Below, piece after piece: positions 1-6,693 of a stretch of 10,336 nucleotides of DNA. This stretch comes from Ruminococcus flavefaciens (lineage in GTDB: Bacteria; Bacillota; Clostridia; Oscillospirales; Ruminococcaceae): assembly GCA_004554385.1 (NCBI GenBank), contig SFMO01000012.1:1-10336 (forward strand), read 5' to 3'. Both the position numbers and the translations under genes were made by a program. The notes beneath the pieces are model-generated. The model saw only the letters and a program-made list of their open reading frames with translations, had not been told where the DNA came from and did not search any database. The stretch's first letter is position 1. Each line of letters starts with the position of its first letter.

Positions 1-2726
1 CAGGCAAAACAATTGACGAGCCAAACAGCATGCGCTTTGAAACAGATGAATTCTATGTGAAATCCGCAGACGAAATGACATCACTTTTCAAGGGACATGA
101 GGAGGCTGTTTCAAATACTTCTCTTATCGCTCAGCGCTGTAATGTTGAGTTTGAATTCGGCAATATCAAACTGCCGAAATTTACTATCGAGGGCGTTGAT
201 GATAATAAGGCATATTTTCGTGAGCTTTGTTATAAGGGCATGATCGGGCGATACGGCAAAGAGCCGCCTGCAAATGTCAGGGAGCGTATGGAGTATGAGC
301 TGGATGTTATTACAAAAATGGGGTATACGGACTATTATCTCATCGTATGGGATTTTATCAGATATGCCCGTGAGCATAACATCCCTGTTGGACCGGGCAG
401 AGGCTCGGGAGCAGGCAGCCTGTGTGCATACTGCATAGGTATTACTGGTATAGATCCAATAAAGTTTAATCTGCTTTTTGAGCGCTTTCTCAATCCCGAA
501 AGAGTAAGCATGCCCGACTTCGATATTGACTTCTGCATCGAAGGACGTCAGAGCGTCAAGGATTATGTTGTCCGCAGATACGGCGCTGATTATGTATCCG
601 AGATAATCGCATTTGATACACTGAAAGCCCGTGCCGCTGTCCGCGACGTTGGCAGAGTCCTTGGCATATCCTATCAGCTCTGTGACAGGGCAGCAAAGGA
701 GATAGACCCCCGTGCAACGCTCAGTCAGGCTATGAAGGAGTCGGAGGAGCTCAGCGGTATGTATCACTCAGACAGAAATATGCGCAGATGCATAGACCTT
801 GCCTTAAAGCTTGAGGGAATGCCCCGTCATGCTTCTACTCATGCAGCAGGAGTCGTTATATCGGCGGTTCCGCTCAGCGATCTTGTGCCCATTCAGAAAA
901 ACGATGATACTGTAGTTACACAGTATACAATGGGAGTGCTGGAGTCACTGGGGCTTCTGAAAATGGATTTTCTCGGACTTCGCAATCTTACTATTATAAG
1001 AGACACAGTCAATGAGATACACCGTACAGAGCCGGATTTTGACATCAGTGCAATTCCTGTCGATGACAGGGCGGTATATGAAATGATGACAAGGGGCGAT
1101 ACAGAGGGTGTATTCCAGTTTGAAAGCGAGGGAATGACAGCCCGTGTTATGGAGCTTGCTCCCGAACGTCTTGAGGACCTCATCGTAATTATATCACTGT
1201 ATCGTCCGGGACCTATGAAGTCTATACCCGTATACATTGAAAATAAAAAGCACCCTGAAAAGGTGACATATAAGCATCCTCTCCTGAAGGATATTCTTGA
1301 AGATACCTACGGCTGTATGGTCTATCAGGAGCAGGTAATGGAGATATGCCGCAAGCTTGCAGGATATTCCTATGGACACGCAGATATAGTCCGCAGAGCT
1401 ATGGCGAAAAAGAAGCATGACGTAATGCTCAGGGAGCGTGAGAGCTTTGTAAAGGGAGCGGCGGAAAACGGTGTAACAGTGGAGATTGCCAACTCTGTTT
1501 TCGATGAAATGGTCAGCTTCGCCTCTTATGCTTTCAATAAGTCTCATGCCGCAGCATATGCATATCTTGCCTATCAGACAGCCTATCTCAAATGCCATTA
1601 CCGCGGAGTATATATGGCGGCACTTATGTCAAGCGTTATGGGACAGAGCGATAAGCTGGCAGAGTATATAAACTCATGCAGAGATAACGGCATAGAGATA
1701 CTAAGTCCTGATATAAACAAGAGCAACAAGGGCTTTACCTACGTTGACGGAAAGATGTATTTCGGACTCCTTGCCATAAAAAATGCAGGAAGCGGACTTG
1801 CAGATAAAATAATCACTGAGCGCAGTGAAAACGGCAGGTTTACAGGCCTTCAGGACTTCTGTGAAAGGGTCGGCGGCAGAGAGCTTAACAAGAAGGCTCT
1901 TGAAAACCTGATAAAATCAGGAGCTTTTGACGGACTTGGCCTTAATCGCCGTCAGATGCTCGAAAGCTATGAAGAGCTTCTGGATATGACAGGCTCCGGG
2001 ACAAGAGGCATGATAGAAGGACAGCTCAATTTCCTTGAGGGAACAGACACATCTGATATGAATATGCGTATCCCATATAAGCATGAGTATGACACGAAGC
2101 AGCTTCTTGCCATGGAAAAGGAGGCTGCAGGTATGTATCTCAGCGGTCATCCGCTGACGCCTTACAGCTGGGTTGGAGAGCTTATGCACGTCCGCAGGAT
2201 AGGTGATGTTCTTTCAGACAGCAGCGTCAGGGACGGCATGCCTGTGAAGTTTTTATGCTGTGTTGAGAACTCAAAGCTCCATGTTACGAAAAACGGAGAC
2301 AAGATGAGCTTTGTTACGTTTTCAGACGAAACGGGTGAGATAGAGGGCGTCGTTTTCCCTGATCTTTTTATGATAAACGGCGGAAAGCTTATTCCAGATG
2401 CCATTCTTCTTGTAAGCGGCAAAATATCCGTCAAGGACGACAGGCTCACTGTTATCTGCGGAGCCATTATAGCAGATACGGAATTTGAAAGATATATTTC
2501 TTCAATGAAGCTGTGTATCAAGACGACCTCGGCTGATGCTTCTTTTACAGGTGGTTTTATGGAGCTTTGCAGCAGATACAGCGGCAATACACCTGTGTGC
2601 CTGTATCTTACGGATATAAAGAAAACGGTAATGCCGCGTGTGAAAATATGCGTGAAAGTTACCAGAGAGTTTGCTGAAGAGCTCAAAAATCACTATAAAA
2701 CAACGCAGATAGGACTAATACAGTGA
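1..2726 (+). CDS. dnaE: DNA polymerase III subunit alpha, 5'-truncated by window edge
   Basis: Replicative C-family DNA polymerase that extends primers at the fork, working with the sliding clamp. The reading frame is already open at base 3 (GKTIDEPNS before the first in-window Met at 30), so the gene enters from the left. About 907 residues are visible; the family is usually about 1,100-1,170, so roughly the N-terminal 250 residues (PHP domain) are missing. Seen in order: palm motif GPGRGSGAGS at 390-419; PDFDIDFC near 513-536, with the two catalytic aspartates at 516-518 and 522-524; third catalytic aspartate in KMDFLGL at 966-968; GMPRHASTHAAG near 820-850; FNKSHAAAYAYLAYQTAYL near 1533-1590; a helix-hairpin-helix region near 1850-1950; a clamp-binding-like QLNFL at 2022-2036; an OB fold near 2240-2480. 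No frameshift is visible. It ends in TGA inside an inverted repeat. The short C-terminus suggests the DnaE of Firmicutes rather than PolC. Confidence 0.97.
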   Translation, partial: GKTIDEPNSMRFETDEFYVKSADEMTSLFKGHEEAVSNTSLIAQRCNVEFEFGNIKLPKFTIEGVDDNKAYFRELCYKGMIGRYGKEPPANVRERMEYELDVITKMGYTDYYLIVWDFIRYAREHNIPVGPGRGSGAGSLCAYCIGITGIDPIKFNLLFERFLNPERVSMPDFDIDFCIEGRQSVKDYVVRRYGADYVSEIIAFDTLKARAAVRDVGRVLGISYQLCDRAAKEIDPRATLSQAMKESEELSGMYHSDRNMRRCIDLALKLEGMPRHASTHAAGVVISAVPLSDLVPIQKNDDTVVTQYTMGVLESLGLLKMDFLGLRNLTIIRDTVNEIHRTEPDFDISAIPVDDRAVYEMMTRGDTEGVFQFESEGMTARVMELAPERLEDLIVIISLYRPGPMKSIPVYIENKKHPEKVTYKHPLLKDILEDTYGCMVYQEQVMEICRKLAGYSYGHADIVRRAMAKKKHDVMLRERESFVKGAAENGVTVEIANSVFDEMVSFASYAFNKSHAAAYAYLAYQTAYLKCHYRGVYMAALMSSVMGQSDKLAEYINSCRDNGIEILSPDINKSNKGFTYVDGKMYFGLLAIKNAGSGLADKIITERSENGRFTGLQDFCERVGGRELNKKALENLIKSGAFDGLGLNRRQMLESYEELLDMTGSGTRGMIEGQLNFLEGTDTSDMNMRIPYKHEYDTKQLLAMEKEAAGMYLSGHPLTPYSWVGELMHVRRIGDVLSDSSVRDGMPVKFLCCVENSKLHVTKNGDKMSFVTFSDETGEIEGVVFPDLFMINGGKLIPDAILLVSGKISVKDDRLTVICGAIIADTEFERYISSMKLCIKTTSADASFTGGFMELCSRYSGNTPVCLYLTDIKKTVMPRVKICVKVTREFAEELKNHYKTTQIGLIQ

Positions 2727-2736
2727 TTTTTGAGTT
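2680..2736 (+). repeat. Long inverted repeat spanning the dnaE stop codon
   Basis: CTCAAAAATCACT at 2682-2694 is perfectly complementary to AGTGATTTTTGAG at 2722-2734. A G-T and an A-T pair extend it to 2680 and 2736. The loop is 27 nt. The dnaE TGA (2724-2726) lies in the right arm. No T-run follows, so it is not a classical intrinsic terminator. It may protect the 3' end of dnaE mRNA or stop transcription inefficiently. The pairing is seen directly; the role is inference. Confidence 0.6.
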
Positions 2737-2762
2737 GAAAACCGAAAAAATGCGGAATACTC

Positions 2763-2791
2763 TTGACATTTTTTCCACAAAGTAGTAAAAT
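2763..2791 (+). promoter_or_regulatory. Sigma-A type promoter of pfkA
   Basis: TTGACA at 2763-2768 is a perfect -35 box. A 17-base spacer separates it from TAAAAT at 2786-2791, one base from the TATAAT consensus. Transcription should begin near 2798-2800, giving a leader of about 68 nt before the pfkA ATG. This separates pfkA from dnaE transcriptionally. Confidence 0.8.
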
Positions 2792-2802
2792 ATAAGAGTA
2801 TG

Positions 2803-2831
2803 GAATTATGCCGCAGGCTTTCTGCGGATTC
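2803..2831 (+). other. Small hairpin in the pfkA leader
   Basis: CCGCAG at 2811-2816 pairs with CTGCGG at 2822-2827 across a 5-nt loop. GAAT (2803-2806) can pair with ATTC (2828-2831) if TATG (2807-2810) bulges out. It sits a few bases from the predicted transcript start and could stabilise the 5' end of the message. No known riboswitch pattern is recognised. Confidence 0.35.
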
Positions 2832-2866
2832 AACAATATATGCCAAGTGCAGAATGGAGAATATGT

Positions 2867-3829
2867 ATGATCAAGAAAATTGGTGTTTTAACAAGCGGCG
2901 GAGACGCTCCGGGAATGAATGCCGCTGTAAGAGCAGTTGTAAGAGCAGCTCTCAGCAAGGGCATGGAGGTCTATGGTATCCGCAGAGGTTATGTCGGCCT
3001 TTTAAACGGTGACATCATCAAGATGGATGAGAGAAGTGTTTCAGATATTATCCACAGAGGCGGTACAGTTCTTTATACTGCAAGATGTCCTGAGTTCAGA
3101 ACAGCAGAGGGCGTTGCAAAGGGTAAGGCTAAGCTTGATGAGCTCGGTATCGAGGGACTTGTTGTTATCGGCGGTGACGGTTCATTCAGAGGCGCAGCTG
3201 ATCTTTCAGCACAGGGCTTCCTTTGCATCGGTATTCCCGGCACTATCGACAATGATATTGCATGCACAGATTATACTATCGGTTTCGATACAGCTATGAA
3301 TACAGCTATGGAGCTTGCTGATAAGCTTCGTGATACATCACAGTCACATGACAGAATTTCAGTTGTTGAGGTAATGGGAAGAGGCGCAGGTCACATTGCT
3401 GTAAATACAGGTATTGCCTGCGGAGCTACAGATATAATCACAAAGGAAGTTCCATATGATATAAATGCTATCGCAAATACAATGCTTGCAAAGAAGGCAA
3501 AGGGCAAGCAGAACTTCGTAGTTATCGTTGCTGAGAGTGTTGGTCACTCAGATGAGATCGCTAAGACGCTCCAGGAGAAGACCGGTATCGACGCAAGATC
3601 TACTATCCTCGGTCACGTACAGAGAGGTGGTTCACCTACAGTAAGAGACAGAGTTGAAGCTACAAGAATGGGCTATTATGCTGTTGAGCTCCTTGAGCAG
3701 GGCGTTGGCAACCGAGTTGTTGGTATCAAGGACAGCAAGCTTGTTGACTATGACATTCAGGAAGCACTTTCCATGCACAAGGATTATGATGAAAAGCTTC
3801 ACCATATCGCAGAAGAGATCGCATTCTGA
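2867..3829 (+). CDS. pfkA: ATP-dependent 6-phosphofructokinase
   Basis: Cytosolic glycolytic enzyme that phosphorylates fructose 6-phosphate to fructose 1,6-bisphosphate. I chose ATG 2867 because it gives MIKKIGVLTSGGDAPGMNAA, the standard family N-terminus, a 320-residue product (usual length about 320), and GGAG at 2856-2859 seven bases upstream. An in-frame ATG at 2840 would add nine unlike residues. GGDGS is at residues 102-106 and PGTIDND at 124-130, with catalytic Asp128. Gly105 and Gly125 stand where pyrophosphate-dependent enzymes carry Asp and Lys, which indicates ATP as donor. MGR at 170-172 and HVQRGGSPT near 245-255 complete the sugar-phosphate site; Arg22 and Arg26 of the allosteric site are present. 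Arginine codons are mostly AGA, more skewed than in dnaE, consistent with strong expression. It has its own promoter and terminator; no pyruvate kinase gene follows. Confidence 0.97.
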   Translation: MIKKIGVLTSGGDAPGMNAAVRAVVRAALSKGMEVYGIRRGYVGLLNGDIIKMDERSVSDIIHRGGTVLYTARCPEFRTAEGVAKGKAKLDELGIEGLVVIGGDGSFRGAADLSAQGFLCIGIPGTIDNDIACTDYTIGFDTAMNTAMELADKLRDTSQSHDRISVVEVMGRGAGHIAVNTGIACGATDIITKEVPYDINAIANTMLAKKAKGKQNFVVIVAESVGHSDEIAKTLQEKTGIDARSTILGHVQRGGSPTVRDRVEATRMGYYAVELLEQGVGNRVVGIKDSKLVDYDIQEALSMHKDYDEKLHHIAEEIAF

Positions 3830-3841
3830 CAGATATTATAT

Positions 3842-3875
3842 AAATGCACCTGTTTATCAGGTGCATTTTTCTTTT
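3842..3875 (+). terminator. Intrinsic terminator of pfkA, probably shared with the convergent S1 gene
   Basis: AAATGCACCTG (3842-3852) pairs perfectly with CAGGTGCATTT (3858-3868) around the 5-nt loop TTTAT, followed by a T-rich tail to 3875. It begins 12 nt after the pfkA stop. The minus-strand gene stops at 3874, directly next to the same hairpin. On that strand the tail (TTTATATAAT) is weaker, so bidirectional use is likely but less certain. Confidence 0.85.
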
Positions 3876-4791
3876 AGAATGAAGATGATATATTTTTTTC
3901 GGAGGATTCCGTTGAGTACTTCCAGTGATCTATGTGATCTGATCGTATGAAGTAGTCTATCTCTTTTGGGGGAGTATATTCGCCGCACACGTCTACGATA
4001 ATAAGCTTGACCTTCATTTTTTCGGGTACAATTGCTTTTATGTAGACGCTGACGCTCTGACCTGCTGATATGCCTTCCCGAGGCTCTGCAAGTCCTGCGA
4101 GATTAGGTGCAAGCTCGACAAAAACTCCATAGCTTTCGATGGAGCGTATGACACCCGGTACTGTTTCACCGGCTTTGAATCTTCGTGCATTTTCCTCCCA
4201 TGTTCCGAGAAGCTCTTTATGGGTGAGAAGTATCCTTTCGTCCTCTCTTCCCTTGATGATAACTTTAATAAGCTGCCCGGGGATGAAACGGTCTGAGGGA
4301 TGTGATATACGTGATACTGATATAGTATCGATAGGGATGAGAGAGGGAATACCGCAGCCTATATCAACGAAGCTCCCGAACTTCTCCATGTGTGAGATCC
4401 TTGCGTCTATGATGTCGCCGGGAACGAGCTTTGAGATATAATTCCGCATGCAGTCAAGCTGTGCTGCCTTTCGTGAAAGCTTTGCCTCAAGCTCTCCGTT
4501 TTCATTAAGGTACAATTCTGAGACTTTGAAGCAGACGAGCTTGTTGACACGTGATATAAGAGCTATATCACGTGTCTTGCCCTCTGTTATCCCTATAGCG
4601 CCTTCCTCCCTCGGAATTATCCCGCGTGCACATGGAAGCTCTGTTACAAGGTCATGTGAGCTTGTACACAGGACAGCCTTTGCTTCGAGGATCACACCTT
4701 TTTCCATCGCCTCTGAAAGTCCCTCAGGTGTAGAGATATATCTTTGATTTGACGGCGTTTCAAATAAGCAGCCTTCAGGTCTGTATTCCAT
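3874..4791 (-). CDS. S1 RNA-binding domain protein
   Basis: A 305-residue soluble protein with at least two S1-type OB folds. The first spans about residues 124-191 (PGDIIDARISHMEKFGSFVDI, ending RILLTHKELLGTW); the second about 207-267 (AGETVPGVIRSIESYGVFVEL, then LAGLAEP). Residues 30-110 have a GVILEAKAVLCTSSHDL start and look like a third, degenerate S1 unit. The C-terminal stretch DYFIRSDHIDHWKYS resembles tails I associate with clostridial S1 proteins. It probably binds RNA, either mRNA or the ribosome, but the target is unknown. It is much shorter than four- or six-domain ribosomal protein S1 and should not be called rpsA without phylogeny. The start is supported by GGAGGT at 4803-4798, six bases before ATG. 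It lies 61 nt behind the 118-residue gene with no promoter or terminator evident between them, so the two are probably co-transcribed. Confidence 0.85.
   Translation of the reverse strand: MEYRPEGCLFETPSNQRYISTPEGLSEAMEKGVILEAKAVLCTSSHDLVTELPCARGIIPREEGAIGITEGKTRDIALISRVNKLVCFKVSELYLNENGELEAKLSRKAAQLDCMRNYISKLVPGDIIDARISHMEKFGSFVDIGCGIPSLIPIDTISVSRISHPSDRFIPGQLIKVIIKGREDERILLTHKELLGTWEENARRFKAGETVPGVIRSIESYGVFVELAPNLAGLAEPREGISAGQSVSVYIKAIVPEKMKVKLIIVDVCGEYTPPKEIDYFIRSDHIDHWKYSTESSEKNISSSF
4546..4576. repeat. Perfect 13-bp inverted repeat inside the S1 gene
   Basis: GACACGTGATATA (4546-4558) is exactly complementary to TATATCACGTGTC (4564-4576) with a 5-base loop. It lies wholly within the coding part for residues TRDIALISRV of the S1-domain protein. 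No T-run follows on either strand, so a terminator is unlikely. It would form a stable mRNA hairpin and includes the palindrome CACGTG in each arm. Confidence 0.7.
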
Positions 4792-4852
4792 ATTTTTACC
4801 TCCGTTATAATAACTTTGTAGTCAATCATATGCGGCAGGTGATTTATATATG

Positions 4853-5209
4853 CTACTGAGCAAAACGGATATTCAGTCCGCCGAGAGCGTTGAGGACTGA
4901 GATGACATTATCAACGGCTGCACTTCCGCATACTATGCAGGCTGTGGTCTTGCGGTTCCGTGCAGGTTCGGGTATAATATCCTTTGAAGCAGGAGATTCC
5001 ATTACTGCCGTAAGAAAATTAGTGTGGGTATTGCAATAAGTGGGGATTATGGAAAAAGTTGAACTTCTCCCCAGTTGTGCCGAGTGCTCGGCTATCCTGC
5101 TGTACATCATTTTTGCGGAATAAACATAATCTACGCTTTCTCTGACTCTTTTAAGAGCGAATTCTGCCAGCTCAGGAGTCTCGAATTCAGCGGTAACTCT
5201 TGATATCAT
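4853..5209 (-). CDS. Conserved-looking hypothetical protein, 118 residues
   Basis: I do not recognise the family. The start is well supported: GAAAGGA at 5223-5217 lies just upstream of ATG 5209. No signal peptide or membrane segment is visible. The ends look like a weak duplication. Residues 3-34 (RVTAEFETPELAEFALKRV onward) and 88-117 (TTACIVCGSAAVDNVISVL onward) both read as strand, helix rich in Ala/Leu/Val, strand. That suggests a small ferredoxin-like fold or an internal repeat of one unit. The middle (residues 45-85) is polar, with Ser, Thr and Pro, and looks flexible. Cysteines are at 59, 91 and 94; CIVC at 91-94 could be a metal or redox pair. It stops in TAG and is followed after 61 nt by the S1 gene, so a role linked to RNA or translation is possible but unproven. 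Confidence 0.75.
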   Translation of the reverse strand: MISRVTAEFETPELAEFALKRVRESVDYVYSAKMMYSRIAEHSAQLGRSSTFSIIPTYCNTHTNFLTAVMESPASKDIIPEPARNRKTTACIVCGSAAVDNVISVLNALGGLNIRFAQ

Positions 5210-5292
5210 ATAAATATCCTTTCTGTTTTTTTGTATGGGTTAGATATGAATATATAGGATTTTTTATTATTTTTCACCAAAATGAAAAAAAT

Positions 5293-5332
5293 ATACCCTC
5301 TAAATATTGATTTGAGCTGAATTTTAGGGTAT
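5293..5332. promoter_or_regulatory. Inverted repeat overlapping the prfA-operon promoter
   Basis: ATACCCT (5293-5299) and AGGGTAT (5326-5332) are perfect inverted copies, 26 bases apart. The right half-site overlaps the -10 box TATAAT and the left lies upstream of the -35 box. The placement in the divergent intergenic region suits an operator bound by a looping or dimeric regulator. No regulator can be named. Confidence 0.4.
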
Positions 5333-5335
5333 AAT
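5307..5335 (+). promoter_or_regulatory. Sigma-A type promoter of the DUF951-prfA operon
   Basis: TTGATT (5307-5312), a 17-base spacer and a perfect TATAAT (5330-5335) give a near-consensus promoter. Transcription should start near 5342, leaving a leader of about 40 nt before the TTG start codon at 5381. Confidence 0.75.
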
Positions 5336-5380
5336 AAAAATGTTCGATTTTTTCTTTTTACGCGAAAGGGGGATAATGTC

Positions 5381-5569
5381 TTGGATATCAGACCGGGTGA
5401 TGTACTTACAATGAAAAAGAATCATCCCTGCGGCGGCAGTGAAATGTTCGTGATCCGTGCAGGAATGGATTTCAGACTAAGATGTGTTAAATGCGCAAGA
5501 GAGTTTATGGTTGCCCGTAATAAGATTGAAAAGAGTATCCGCAGCGTAAAACATGCCGATGAGGGTTAG
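5381..5569 (+). CDS. DUF951 family small zinc-ribbon-like protein
   Basis: A 62-residue cytosolic protein matching the DUF951 (YyzM-like) pattern: an N-terminal DIRPGDVLTMKKNHPCGG, a middle MDFRLRC and a C-terminal basic helix. HPCGG is at residues 15-19; Cys17 together with Cys35 and Cys38 (CVKC) could hold a metal, and the fold is probably a small barrel with a zinc knuckle. The biochemical role of the family is not known to me. The start is TTG at 5381, supported by the run GGGGG at 5368-5372 eight bases upstream. The nearby ATG at 5376 is in another frame. The gene stops with TAG and is the first gene of the release-factor operon, 45 nt before prfA. Its Shine-Dalgarno run of five G residues is unusual and could be a site for a C-rich antisense RNA. 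Confidence 0.88.
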   Translation: MDIRPGDVLTMKKNHPCGGSEMFVIRAGMDFRLRCVKCAREFMVARNKIEKSIRSVKHADEG

Positions 5570-5576
5570 CGCTCAG

Positions 5577-5613
5577 CAGTATTTTGTGATATTATATATT
5601 AAGGAGAATACTG
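5577..5613 (+). promoter_or_regulatory. Inverted repeat flanking the prfA ribosome binding site
   Basis: CAGTATT (5577-5583) can pair with AATACTG (5607-5613), which ends one base before the prfA ATG. The Shine-Dalgarno AGGAG (5602-5606) sits in the 23-nt loop next to the stem. Such a hairpin would constrain the start region of prfA. The pairing is seen; control of translation is inference. Confidence 0.3.
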
Positions 5614-5614
5614 A

Positions 5615-6688
5615 ATGTTTGAAAAGCTTGCTTTAATGGAGCAGAAATATGAAGAAATAAGCGCTAAACTCTCTGAACCGGATATCGTCAGCGATAATAA
5701 GCTTTATACACAGCTTATGAAGGAGTTCAAAAATATGACTTCTATCATCGACAAATACAGGGAATACAAAAAGGCACAGGAGGCTTTTGACGAGGCAAAG
5801 GAACTGCTGGAAGGCGGCGGCCTTGATAAGGACTTCAAGGAAATGGCTCAGGCAGAATACGATGAGTCAAAGGAGAAGATGGAGTTATTTACTCAGGAGC
5901 TTAAGGTGCTTCTTCTTCCTAAGGATCCTAATGACGATAAAAACGTTATCATAGAGATAAGAGGCGGTGCAGGCGGCGAGGAGGCTTCACTCTTTGCTAA
6001 TTCACTGTATCGTATGTATACAATGTACGCTGAGAATATGGGCTGGAAGCAGGAGGTACTCAGCGCCAACCCTACTGAGCTCGGAGGCTTCAAGGAGATC
6101 AGCTTTTCTATTGAAGGCGACGGAGCTTATTCACGGCTTAAGTATGAAAGCGGTGTTCACCGTGTACAGCGCGTCCCCGAAACAGAATCACAGGGGCGCA
6201 TCCATACCTCGACAGTTACCGTGGCAGTTCTCGTCGAAGCAGACGAGGTAGAGCTTGAGATAAACCCCACGGATCTGAAAATAGACTATTTCCGCGCAAG
6301 CGGTGCAGGCGGACAACATATAAATAAAACAGAATCCGCTGTAAGAATAACATATCTCCCCACAAATACTGTGGTGGAGTGTCAGGACGAAAGAAGCCAG
6401 CATAAGAACAAGGATAAAGCAATGAAAATTCTGCGCTCAAGGATTTACGAGGCTATGCAGGAGGAGCAAGACGCTAAGATCGCTTCGGAGAGAAAAATGC
6501 AGGTCGGTACAGGTGACCGCTCCGAAAGGATCAGAACATACAACTATCCACAGGGACGTCTTACGGATCACCGTATAGGTCTGACTATATACAGACTTGA
6601 AGACATTCTCAACGGAAATCTTGATGAAGTGTTTGATGCGCTTGCAACTGCCGATCAGGCTGCCAAGCTCGCAAATCAGGAAGCGTAG
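5615..6688 (+). CDS. prfA: Peptide chain release factor 1
   Basis: Reads UAA and UAG stop codons in the ribosomal A site and triggers peptidyl-tRNA hydrolysis. Length is 357 residues, normal for RF1. The N-terminal coiled-coil domain covers about residues 1-100. Within domain 2 the anticodon-like tripeptide is PET at 188-190 (VPETES, the PxT pattern of RF1; RF2 would have SPF). The catalytic GGQ is at 232-234 in FRASGAGGQHINKTESAV. Later motifs such as ERIRTYNYPQGRLTDHRI are intact. Start ATG 5615 has AGGAG at 5602-5606, eight bases upstream. It is the second gene of the operon; Sua5 begins five bases after its stop. prmC, which encodes the methyltransferase for the GGQ glutamine and often follows prfA, is absent here. 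prfA itself ends in TAG, a codon that only RF1 reads. Confidence 0.98.
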   Translation: MFEKLALMEQKYEEISAKLSEPDIVSDNKLYTQLMKEFKNMTSIIDKYREYKKAQEAFDEAKELLEGGGLDKDFKEMAQAEYDESKEKMELFTQELKVLLLPKDPNDDKNVIIEIRGGAGGEEASLFANSLYRMYTMYAENMGWKQEVLSANPTELGGFKEISFSIEGDGAYSRLKYESGVHRVQRVPETESQGRIHTSTVTVAVLVEADEVELEINPTDLKIDYFRASGAGGQHINKTESAVRITYLPTNTVVECQDERSQHKNKDKAMKILRSRIYEAMQEEQDAKIASERKMQVGTGDRSERIRTYNYPQGRLTDHRIGLTIYRLEDILNGNLDEVFDALATADQAAKLANQEA

Positions 6689-6693
6689 TTTTT

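Noticed and set aside
111..767. Long minus-strand open frame opposite dnaE
   Set aside because: It mirrors the dnaE codons, has no ribosome binding site and gives a Cys/Ile-rich product with no motif. The plus strand carries the conserved polymerase motifs.
1857..1925. Hairpin CCTGAT-AAA-ATCAGG near 1908-1922 in dnaE as an internal terminator
   Set aside because: Only six pairs, tight loop and no T-run; the polymerase frame runs through without interruption.
2840..2866. Upstream in-frame ATG at 2840 as the start of pfkA
   Set aside because: It would add nine residues (MPSAEWRIC) unlike the family, and no ribosome binding site fits it. ATG 2867 has GGAG at the right distance and the canonical N-terminus.
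2800..3012. Open frame of 70 codons overlapping the pfkA start
   Set aside because: Out of frame with pfkA, begins at the predicted transcript start without a ribosome binding site, and its product is rich in Arg/Ser/Cys with no recognisable fold.
2867..3829. Pyrophosphate-dependent phosphofructokinase
   Set aside because: Gly105 in GGDGS and Gly125 in PGTIDND are the ATP-type residues; the pyrophosphate type carries Asp and Lys at these positions.
5251..5280. Minus-strand promoter for the 118-residue gene (TTGGTG at 5280-5275, TATATA at 5256-5251)
   Set aside because: The -35 box is poor, the spacing is 18 and the region is AT-rich, so TATATA is expected by chance. A promoter must exist nearby but this one is not convincing.
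5376..5380. ATG at 5376 as the start of the DUF951 gene
   Set aside because: It lies in a different frame from the conserved DIRPGD...HPCGG sequence. TTG at 5381 is in frame and well spaced from the G-run.
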